DNA of 64,000 nucleotides from Heterostelium album PN500. Lineage: Eukaryota > Evosea > Eumycetozoa > Acytosteliales > Acytosteliaceae. The stretch is taken from contig NW_008805103.1 in assembly GCF_000004825.1 (NCBI RefSeq), positions 495,941 to 559,940 on the forward strand, written 5' to 3'. The notes beneath the pieces are model-generated. The model ran no database searches. It worked only from the letters and a program-made list of their open reading frames with translations, and had not been told where the DNA came from. Each line of letters begins with the position of its first letter. Positions within the stretch are counted from its first letter, which is position 1. The position numbers and the translations under genes were made by a program. This document shows, one piece after another, positions 34,153 through 44,661 of the stretch.

Positions 34153-36023
34153 ATGATGTATAGTAGTATTGAAAGAAGTAGTGAAGAGAGTGATGAAGAG
34201 ATTGATATCTTTAGTGAGATTGAAGATAAAAATATAGATAATAAGAGTACTAGCAATAATAACTTTATAATATGTAATAGTGATGATGCATATGATGGTA
34301 CCTTTGAATTCAATCTAGATAACAATCCATATATAAAGATTGAAGATCATCCGATAAAAGGTAGATGTGTAGTTGCCAAAAGATTCATACCAAGAGGAAC
34401 TACACTTCTTATTGACAAACCATATGTTTCAGGTGATTATTATTAGTATTATACCATTGATTCACAAAACAAACAAAACAACTTACTTTTTTGTAATATC
34501 AAAAATATATAGTTGTCAATCAAAAATATAAAAGAAATATATGTAATAGTTGTTTCAAATACTTTAGTGAATTAAATAGACAAAATGTTGTTTGTTGTCC
34601 TGGATGTGGGTAAGATTAAAATATATTATTTGGAAATCGATGAAATCGATATTTACTAATAGTATTATTTATTATTAAATTTAGTGAAATATATTATTGT
34701 TCTACTTTTTGTAAGCATTCAAGATTTAAGGAAACGAAACATAGTGATTTGGAATGTAAATGGATGTATTATTTCTCGAAAACCTATCTTCATCAACTAC
34801 TTGACGATGAGAAAGACATGGTTCTAATTATTCTGAGGATATTGGCTCGTAGACAACAAGCAAAACTCTCAATGGATTTCACTAGAGCGCCCACTTCTAG
34901 CCGACTGGATCTTCCATCGGAAATCAACGATCTCGTTGATCACATCGATGAATATTTCTCGGTTTCATTAGAGCATCAAACCAATGACAATAACAATAAC
35001 AATACACAACAACAACAACAATATATTGTTAAAAATGAAATTATAAATAATCAAGATATCTCTATAAATAGACCAACCAATATGAATATTGATGACTATA
35101 AATTGGTTTGGCAACACGACTTTGCAAAATTGTTGACTCTCACCAGAATCATTCAAAACATAATAACTCCATCGAAAAACTGTAGTTTCAAGAGTAACAT
35201 CGACAGAGATGGTGACTTTGAGATGACCGACACTACTAGTGCACCTACCTCACTACGAACCTCACTCGAAGTCATCACAAAAACAGACTTTAACCTACTG
35301 AAACTACTTGGAAAGATAAGATCAAATTACTTTGGACTGTGGACACATTCTCCTATGCCCATCATCGGCAATACCAATTCATCATTTAATCAAACTAATA
35401 CTACGACAACGACAACAATGGAATCAAGTAGTAGTAGTAGTACATCGTCACCACCACTACTACGACCACAACAATGCCACTGGGGAGGTGCAGCTGTCTA
35501 TCTCCGAATGTCACTTTTCAATCATTCTTGCTTTCCAAATTGTACAACTCTACTTCAAACCAACGATACACATCGCATTAAACTTGGTAATTCCGATATC
35601 GACGGTGCCGATTCGACCATCTACGAATTGGATCCTGAGAGAGTCAACCCTTTATCATTCCACGTGGTAACAATCAGAGATATCGAAGTTGATACTGAAT
35701 GTCTAATAACCTACATTCCACTCGACCAAAAACTAAAAGATAGACAATCACATCTGAAATCAATGTGGCTCTTTGATTGTAATTGTCAAAGATGTCAATT
35801 TGATTTATATCAACAACAACAACAACAAAAAAGTGACACCTCTTTGACCGACAACAACCAAGACACAACAACAACCAAGACAAACCTGATTCCTAACTTG
35901 GAATTTGAAAAGTATTGTTGCAATAGTGTTGGTTGTCATAGTGGAATGTTGGTACCTGACTATCCCGGAAGCACCACTGGCTCATGCCGTGAATGCAATC
36001 AATCATTCCAATTACCGAAATAA
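34153..36023 (+). CDS. SET and MYND domain protein (SMYD family)
   Basis: Three exons (34153-34432, 34513-34609, 34685-36023) give 571 residues. A Glu/Asp/Ser-rich N-terminus is followed by the first SET strand (IKGRCVVAKRFIPRGTTLL). A MYND zinc finger is assembled across two splices (CNSCFKYF, CCPGCG, YYCSTFCK, ETKHSDLEC). The central part is helical, and the SET core is near 405 (YLRMSLFNHSCFPNC, VVTIRDIEVDTECLITYIPL). The post-SET Cys cluster is CNCQRC, then CC and CRECN at the end. SMYD enzymes transfer methyl from SAM to protein lysines. Thr/Ser and Gln runs interrupt the SET domain, as is usual in dictyostelids. Confidence 0.92.
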
Positions 36024-37778
36024 ATTAATGTGAAAAAAGTGGAGATATCCATTACTGTCAATGGATATCTTCATATGAAAACAATAACTATCGCAAAACC
36101 TTAAAAACTAAACTACTAATTTAAAATATCGTTATGAACACCCAAGTGTCATAAGTGTCAAAGCCTAAATTTCTATTTAGTTTTGCCCCTTAATCAAAAA
36201 AAAAAAAAAAAAAAAATTTTTGATTTTTTGAATAAAAAATTTAGAATTTTCCACTCCCATCACACACATTTGTCCTTCTTAAAAATGTGTTTTTTTTTTT
36301 TGCAATTTTTTTTGGGTATAAGATTGTTTAATTGTGGGAACGATTTTTTTTGTGTTCTGAGAACTTTCTTCTATCTATTTTTATAATTTTTTTTTAATTT
36401 ATTTTTAAAATTTTTTTTTCACCGCACTCTTTTGTTTTATTTAAAACAAGGTGATCACACACAACTTTTTTATTCATTCCAAATTATTTTTTAGTAAAAC
36501 AACACAAAAGAAAGTTATAACATCAAACCAATAAAAAAAAAAAAAAAGCAAGTTACTTCCTCCTCATCCTCTTCTTAATTCCTCCTCTTAGTAAATATAA
36601 ATATAAATCATAATTCCTCTCCTTTTAAAAATTATATTTTAATTTTTTGCAATACACAATAAGAAAAACAAATCAAATCATAATTCCTCCCCTTTTTCCT
36701 CTCCTTAGTAAAAACTCCTCTTCTTTTTTTATCAGTACACAACATAATATATTTTTTTTTTAATTTCGATCATAAATTATAATGTTTACTCTAATGATTT
36801 TAAATAAAAAAAAAAAATTACAATTAACTACTTTATCTTTATTATCTTTTATTTTTTCATGAATATCATGTTACTAAACCAATCAATCGATCAATCACGA
36901 TTTTGTTTTATTTGTTTGTTCACATCACAATCACATATCTTTAATTTATTTATCTATTGTTATGACGTGCCATTACAATTCCATTCACTTGAATCAATAT
37001 TATTCATATTCACTTCAAACACACACACATACACAATACACCACATCACATAACCACAAATAACACACAATACCACACCCAAACAAACACATTCACACAA
37101 TTACTTAACAGATTCAAACGACTTTTGACATTTTATCACATTCAAATTATACATTATATTATTTCAATTTTATAGTTGTGTGATATGATAGATGTACAAT
37201 CGTCTGTGTTTCTTAATGTTTTATACATACCAATGTTAAAATTTAAACTTTTTTAATGAATATTAAATTCCTTTTTTATATAAATACATCCACCTACTAG
37301 TATAGTATATAGAAATATTATTTTTTACACACACATATCATTTCAAACAATATTCAAATTGTCTATTTTCCACTCCACTCACTCACTTTGAAATGAATTC
37401 TTGTCGAAGTCATCATCTCTCATACTGACCGATCCAAACTAATCCGTCTCTTGACATGACATTCTCTTTTTTTTTTTTTTTTTGAAATAACCTACTTATA
37501 TGAATAATACCTACTACAAATAATCTATATTTCATATCTCTTTTTATCTTTATGATGTTATTATATATTTATTCGATTCACAAATATTAATAATAATATA
37601 ATTTTTAAATAATACTTTTACTAACAACCAAATAATAACAACAACAACCAACTTTAATTTAAATCTTTATTATTTATTTATGTTTAATTATTAATATTTA
37701 CAGATAGAACAAAATTAATTGTTAATATATAAAAGTAAAATTCGATATTCTCAAAAAAGTAAATTATTTATAAATAAT
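36024..37778. other. Long intergenic region
   Basis: About 1.75 kb of extremely AT-rich DNA with A and T homopolymers (up to about 20 A at 36198), CA-rich stretches (37018-37110) and CTCC-rich strings (36555-36720). The start holds a sharp hairpin (36043-36070, listed separately). Small open frames are Phe/Leu/Ser-rich and not supported. It must contain the copper ATPase promoter. Confidence 0.45.
36043..36070. terminator. Hairpin in the 3' region of the SET/MYND gene
   Basis: An 11-bp perfect stem (36043-36053 with 36060-36070, arm agatatccatt) closes a 6-base loop, 20 bases after the stop codon. It may stabilise the mRNA 3' end or serve as a processing signal; a terminator role is only one reading. 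Confidence 0.4.
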
Positions 37779-40700
37779 ATGGCTACATTAATTGTTCCAA
37801 ATCTCCCAGTTTCTGGAAAGAACGCCTTTGACAGTTGCTCTTGTTCCTGTGTAAAGTGTCTCTGTAACAAACTCCTCGATAGTATCACCACATACAATGA
37901 CGCTAGTGATAACTTCACCATGGAAGTTGCAATTCAATCGTGTTGTTCCACCGATCCATCCAATTCCAACACAGCTGCCAATGCCACATCAAGCATCTCT
38001 TCCAACTGTGGTTGTGAATCAAATTCCTGTTGTGGTCTCTCCACTCTTTTCTCATACCAAGATTTCACTATTTTCGTACCAAATCTTGAAAAGTAAGTAC
38101 ACTTTTTCGTATCAATAAATTAAATACTAATTGATAAAAAAAAATATAGACAACACATTGAACCACTTGAAAAGTTATTAAATAGCTTATCAACTGTTCT
38201 CTCTGCCAAAGTCAACAATAACAAATTCGTAGAGATTCACACCAATTCACAGAGATCTATCTTCTCAATTCTCTCTGTATTCAAATCATTAAATCTTACA
38301 ATTGCCTCTGTCCAATCCAATCAATGTCCAAAGCCATCATCTTTAGATGATATTGTAAGTATAATTTGGAATAAAATAGTAAATTACTTTTTTGAAATAT
38401 ATATTAATCATGATTATTTATATTAGGATATTGATGATGATTTCATTTCACCGGAAATGAATGGTGGAAATGGTGGTAGTGCCAACTATTCAAGTGAAGA
38501 CGAGAAGGATGAAAAGATCTTCCAAATCTCTGGAATGGTCTGCCAATTGGGTTGTGCCAAAATCATTGAAACCAAGTTTATGGAGAACAGCAGAATCTCC
38601 AATGCCTACGTTAATTTCTCTGCTCAAACCTTACATATTCGTGGAGATGTATCCGATAGATCGGTCATCAGAAAGGTTGAAAAGTTGGGTTTCAAATGTG
38701 AACGTATCAAAAAAGATCAAGTCAGTTTAATTTCACCAATCGACCAATCACCAGTATGTATAATTCCACAAAAGAACAATAACAACAACTCTCCAAAGCA
38801 ACAGCAACAACAACAACGTGCAACTGAAATCGAAATGATTTCAATCGAATCATCACCTGTAAAAGAATCATTCCCAGAGATCAAAGTTGAAACTCCATCG
38901 TCTGAAACCAATACAATTGCTATCGGTGTCTATGGTATGACTTGTGCGTCGTGTGTCGGTATTGTAGAGCATGGTGTCAAGTCGGTTGCCGGTGTCGTAG
39001 AGTGCTCAGTGAATCTTTTGGCGGAGCGAGCTGAAGTTACTTATCATCCAGCTGTTGCCACTCTCAAGGACATATTGGAGATCTTGGATACTCTTGGTTA
39101 CGAAACCAAGGTTCTCCACACTCCAAAGCCAGGTACATTCTTCATTGCCATCGACGAGATGCCATCGACTTCCAATGCACTCGATGCCCAAAATTCGTTG
39201 AGTTCACTCAGCGGTGTCACTTCAGTTGAGCCACACGAGAACGACAATGGAAAGATCGTATTCAAAATCGAAGCCGACGCATTGGTCGTTGGACCAAGAA
39301 GCGCCATCAGAAAGTTGGCCGAAAGCAAAATCGTTGCGACACTCTACAGTCCCGATACTGACGAAGCTAAAGATTCACTCTTGAGAAAGCGTGAAATTCA
39401 AAAGTGGAGACGTTACTTCATCTTCTCCATTGCTTTCACCGCTCCACTGATTGTGATTGCTATGATTCTCACACCGGCCAAAGTTCCATTCGTAATGAAG
39501 GAAATTACTATGGGGTTGCCCGTGGAAGCACTTCTTGGTTTCATTCTTGCAACACCCGTTCAATTCTACACTGGTCTCACCTACTACAAGGCATCGTGGG
39601 GTGCACTTAGAAATCTTCATGGTAACATGGATCTTTTGGTTGCCATTGGTTCGAGTGCCGCCTATATCTACTCCGTCTTGTCAATCGTCTTGGGAATGGC
39701 AAATCCAGATTATATGGGTATGCATTTCTTTGAGACATCAGCATCGCTTATCACCTTTATCACTTTGGGTCGTTGGCTAGAGAATATCGCCAAGGGACAC
39801 ACCTCATCTGCCATCGTCAAGCTCATGAATCTTCAATCCAAAGAGTCGATCCTCATCAACGCCAACTATGATGAAGAGAAAGGTACTTTTGAAGCACTCT
39901 CTGAAGAGATTATCCCATCGAATTTGATTCAATACAACGATATTCTCAAGGTGGTTCCAGGTGCCTCGGTTCCAACTGACGGTGTTGTTATCTATGGTAC
40001 ATCGTCTATCGATGAATCCATGTTAACCGGAGAATCCGTTCCAGTCTCCAAGAAGCCAGGTGACGATATCACTGGTGGTACTGTCAATCTCGAGGGTGCA
40101 GTCTACGTTCGTGCCAACAAAGTCGGATCGGAATCAACTCTCTCACAAATCATCTCTCTCGTTCAACAAGCTCAAACCTCCAAAGCACCAATTCAAGAGA
40201 TTGCCGACAAGATCTCAAAGGTATTCGTTCCGGGTATCGTTCTTATTGGTTTGTTCACTTTCGCTTTGTGGATGATTCTCGGTGCAACCGATGCCTATCC
40301 AGAGAAGTGGAGAAACGGTAACAGTTCTTTCTTGTTCTCTTTCTTGGCATCGATCGCTGTCATTGTTATTGCTTGTCCATGTGCTCTTGGTTTGGCCACT
40401 CCAACTGCAGTCATGGTTGGAACTGGTGTCGGTGCTCAACTTGGTATCTTGATTAAGGGTGGAAAAGCTTTGGAGACCGCTCACAAGACATCGGCTGTTC
40501 TCTTTGACAAGACCGGTACCATCACCACCGGAAAGATGACAGTCACCGAATATCAAACTCCAGACAACTCACCAGCTCATTTGAAAGAGTTCTTTACCTT
40601 TGTAGGATCTGCCGAGAGCGGATCGGAGCATCCAATTGGTCGTGCCATTGTAAAGTATTGCAAGGAGAAGTTGGCTGCCGAAGACGGAAGATCTGAGAAG

Positions 40701-41507
40701 GAAATCCAATTCCCAATGGTCGAAGACTTCAAAGGTGTTCCGGGTCGTGGTCTTGTCTGCCACATCGAAGGAAACAAGGTTCTCATCGGTAATCTTAGTT
40801 TCATGAAGGAGAACGATATCAAAGTCGATCAACGTTATGTCGACGCTGCTCAAGAGATGGAAACCAACGGTAAAACTGTCATCTACATCATGTACAAGAG
40901 CGAATTCCGTGGAATCATGTCGATTTCCGATGTACCAAGAGACGATTCCATGATTGCCATCAAGAAACTTCATCAACTCGGTTTGAAATGCTACATGGTC
41001 ACCGGTGACAATCGTCGTGCCGCCAAGTTTATCTCAAAGGAAGTCGGTATTCCCGAGGAAAACATCTTCTCTGAAGTCATTCCAAAGGAGAAAGCCGATA
41101 AGGTTCGTCAACTCCAAGAGCAAGGTCACGTTGTCTGCTTCGTTGGTGACGGTATCAACGATTCGCCAGCACTCTCTCAAGCGGATGTCGCCGTATCCGT
41201 CGCAACCGGTACTGACATTGCTATTGAATCGTCATCGATCGTTCTCTTGAAGAACTCACTCACCGATGTCTACCGTTCGATCCATCTCTCGCGTGTAGTG
41301 TTCCGTCGTATCAGAATCAACTTCACACTGGCACTCATCTACAATCTCTGTGCAGTGCCACTGGCAGCCGGTCTCTTCCTTGTTATTTTTGGAGTTGAAC
41401 TGCCACCAATGGCAGCAGCCGCAGCAATGGTTGTAAGTTCTCTCTCTGTTCTCTGTTCATCATTATTACTCAAGCTCTACAGACCAACCAAGATCAAAAC
41501 CAAATAA
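37779..41507 (+). CDS. Copper-transporting P1B-type ATPase (CopA/ATP7-like)
   Basis: Three exons (37779-38092, 38150-38354, 38427-41507) give 1199 residues. The first 100 residues are Cys-rich (CSCSCVKCLC, SCC, CGCESNSCC). A degenerate metal-binding domain near 208 reads GMVCQLGC, with three residues between its cysteines; a canonical HMA domain near 343 has GMTCASC. The ATPase core has TGES near 706, the metal-site CPC near 822, the phosphorylated Asp in DKTGTITTG near 866, SEHPIG near 907 and GDGINDSP near 1081, with eight expected membrane helices. It pumps Cu(I) out of the cytosol using ATP. Codons are enriched for C-ending forms unlike the neighbouring receptors, which suggests strong expression. 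Confidence 0.95.
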
Positions 41508-41900
41508 AGCATGTGTTGTGATCACCATTACCAATCAACCATCACCACAACATTTTCATAGAGATTTCTCTTCAAATCACACCATTAATTAACCTGCATA
41601 TCAAATAAAAATTTATTATTCTGATCTAAAAATACAATTGAATTCTCTAAAATTAAAAACCAATTTTGGGTTGTTTTAAAATGCTCTGATTAAGTAATAA
41701 GATAACCACAATTGATAAAAAAACAAAACAAAAAGCGAATTTTATTCTTGTTGTTTAAAAGTGATTTGATCTACTACCCCATCCGTTTTACAAGTTGTGG
41801 TTATCTTTGTCAAGACTTTAGAATTAAAAGTTTGTTTTGGTCGATTATCTAAAACATTCCTTTTTTTTTTCTTTGTAGTATTAAAAGAAATATTTAAAAA
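41508..41900. other. Intergenic with a long-range inverted repeat
   Basis: About 390 bases between the ATPase and the first receptor gene, containing the 13-bp inverted repeat listed separately. No gene otherwise. Confidence 0.45.
41699..41807. other. 13-bp inverted repeat with 83-base loop
   Basis: AAGATAACCACAA at 41699-41711 is exactly complementary to TTGTGGTTATCTT at 41795-41807. The loop is less AT-rich toward the right (ctactaccccatccg). Candidates are a small hairpin RNA, a transposon remnant with terminal inverted repeats, or a 3' structure of the ATPase transcript, whose stop is 190 bases upstream. Confidence 0.55.
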
Positions 41901-42983
41901 ATGTTTAATATAGATATATTAAGTAAAGCGAATAATGTAGTTGTTTATGCTAATATAATATGTAGTTTTTTAATAATTTTAACTTTTTTTGTTTTTATAA
42001 ACAAAGATCATTTCAGATACAACTGATTATGTATTTAAGTTATAGTACAGGAGTAGGAAATTTATTTTATAATATATCCTTTTCCTACCCGGATTTTTGT
42101 TTGGCAAGTGGAATTGTTAGTATGTATTTCACTTTAGCCAAAGTATTTTGGAATTTCTGTATATGTGTCAATTTCTATCAGGTAATTTTATTATTTATAT
42201 ATATGAATTTATATAATTAATTTTTACTACTCTTTTAAAGCTTATAGTTAAAAGAAATAAAGATGCAGAGTCTTTGGAAAAGTTTTATCATTTATTTTCT
42301 TGGGGAATTCCACTACTGATATTAATTATAGTTGCCAGTACCAAAAATATTTTTTATAATGGTTCAAAGTATGTTTTTAATAGACTTATTGGCATTATAT
42401 TGTTGTTAATATAAAAGATACTAATACATTGTAAAGTTGTTTTTTGAATACTTCAGATGAAACAATGATTACATTGTGGCTGCCACTTGATTTGTTTTAT
42501 ATAATAAATTTATCAATTTATATAATAGTTGCTAGAAATATACACGACACTCTAAAAAACACTCCTGAACCTTATAGAAAAGAGAGATCCAAAGAATTTA
42601 GAGTTCAGTTTTCTATATTTGTTTCGATTGGTATGTTTTCAGTGTTCAATACATTGACTCCACTGACCAGAAGTACCACAAATGTAGATCTAGCTAATTT
42701 CCTTTTGGTATTTCAGTTATTCTTCTCCTACTTGGATGGTGTTTTAATATTTATTTGTTATTGTATCAACAAAAGGATTATCCAATCATATATTAATTTC
42801 TTCACCTATACCATTTTATCCAAATTTTGTAACATTAAAGAATTACCTAAAAAAGAAAAGAGTATATCATCAACTGAACAACAGATGGAAGAATCAAACG
42901 GTGCATCATCAATGACCATCATAAATGTTCATCATGACAATAATAATGTAAATTTCCCAAATCAATTAAACACAAACACATAG
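41901..42983 (+). pseudogene. cAMP-receptor-like GPCR, frameshifted copy
   Basis: Exons 41901-42181, 42241-42368 and 42437-42983 sum to one base short of a full frame. The break is in a T7 run at 41984-41990: upstream frame reads CSFLIILTFF, downstream frame reads RSFQIQLIMYLSYSTG, which aligns with RTFQIKLIIYLCCC of the neighbour at 43275. Beyond that the protein is a normal dictyostelid cAMP-receptor-like seven-helix receptor (CLASGIVSMYFTLAKVFWNFCICVNFYQ; SLEKFYHLFSWGIPLL; LLVFQLFFSYLDGVLIFICYCINKR). Either a recent pseudogene or a sequencing error in the homopolymer. Confidence 0.7.
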
Positions 42984-43274
42984 AAAATATAAATAAATAA
43001 ATTATTGTAATTGTTTTCATCATTGTTAATAAAAAAAACAAAATTGTGTATTGAAATCAAATTTTATTTAAATCAATCAAAAAAACACCACAAGGACATA
43101 TAAATAAATTTGTATTTTTTAATCGATTTTGGGGTGGGAACTGCCCTTTGGGTTGGTAGCTGATCATCTTGTCTTGGATAATCAAATCAAGAGATTTTAA
43201 TTTTCATAATACCAAATTTTCGTTAAGAAAATTAAAACTTTATTTATTTATCCTTTTTTATTATAATAATAAAA

Positions 43275-44402
43275 ATGTTGCATTTTATTTATGATTATAT
43301 AATAAATATATGTATTTGGATATCATTGATTAGTACATTAGGAACAATTTTTACTTTTTTAATTTTTCCAGTAGTTAGAACATTTCAAATCAAATTAATT
43401 ATATATCTATGTTGTTGTATTTTTTTTCATGACATTTTCCATAGGTTAACATACTGGATTCATGTTCCTACTTGTTTGGCAAGTGGGATTATTACAAATT
43501 ATTTTTTATTAAGTGCATTCTTTTGGAAGAGTTGTATTTCATTTAACTTATATCAGGTAATATAAAAGTTCAAATTAAAAGAAACAATAAACCTACTAAT
43601 GGTTATTTGTAGACTATAATCGTTAAAAATATAAATCATAAAAAACTAGAAATCTTTTATCATGTATTTTCTTGGGGATTACCTTTTCTGGAAGTTGTAA
43701 TTATGGCATCATTAAAACAATTCGAACTTAGTAGTGTTTTTCTAAGGTATTATAGAATTCAAATTTATTGATAAAACTATTATAATTATTAATATTTTTA
43801 TTCTCTTAATAAAAACTAAAGATGTTATTTAAAAGCTTATGGAATGGCAATAGTGTATGGAATGTATATCCCAACATTAATTTGTATTATTTTTAATATC
43901 ATTATTTATATTTTTGTTTCGACAAAAGTCCGTAAAATATTAAAAAATACACCTAATTCCTATCAGAGATGTGAAACTACTAAAGAATTAAAGGTACATC
44001 TTACTATATTCATTTCCACTGGTTTTGTAGGATTGATAAGTTTTGGAGGTACATTTTTTTTATATGCTTGGAAAGATGGAATAATTTTGTACATTATATC
44101 CAGTGTGTGTATACCATTAGAGGTAAGAACACTTTTTAACTATTCTATTTATTTATTACTAATTACAAATTAAAAATTTATAGGGTACTTTAATATTCAT
44201 TATGTATTGTATTTTGAACAAAGATATAAAAGAATCTTATAGAAAATCATTTGAAAAATTAAAAAATAGTTGTAGGAAAAATAAGAAGAACATTCACAAA
44301 AAAGAAACAAAACAAAAAGTTGAACATCATCAAATCTCATTGCCACAACTGTGTATTGAAATAAATGAAAAAATGGCTAGCAGAAATGGTGGTAAAGAAT
44401 AA
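43275..44402 (+). CDS. cAMP-receptor-like GPCR (Crl-type), intact copy
   Basis: Four exons (43275-43556, 43613-43746, 43822-44122, 44184-44402) give 311 residues with about seven hydrophobic helices. Shared with the upstream copy and the CAR/Crl family are: a conserved Cys before helix 3 in CLASGI, FWKSCISFNLYQ, LEIFYHVFSWGLPFLE, a TxKVRKILKNTP loop and a basic cytoplasmic tail. It would be a plasma-membrane receptor signalling through G proteins; the ligand is unknown. It differs from the neighbour by an extra intron (44123-44183) before the last helix, so one copy lost or gained an intron after duplication. Confidence 0.8.
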
Positions 44403-44661
44403 AATAAAAAAAAATTTTAATATTTATATTTATTTATAATTATTTGATAAATATAGTGTTTTGATTAATAATATATTCACTCACCACTTTATTCTTTTTT
44501 TTACACAAATAATCAAATTATTGTTACCACTTACTTACTGTTGATAAAAACGATTAATTATTAATATAATATAAATAGAAACATATTGATTGTTTTGTTT
44601 CGAAAAAATATTTGATTTTTTATTTATTATTATCCATATTCTAAAAACAATAAAATAAAAA

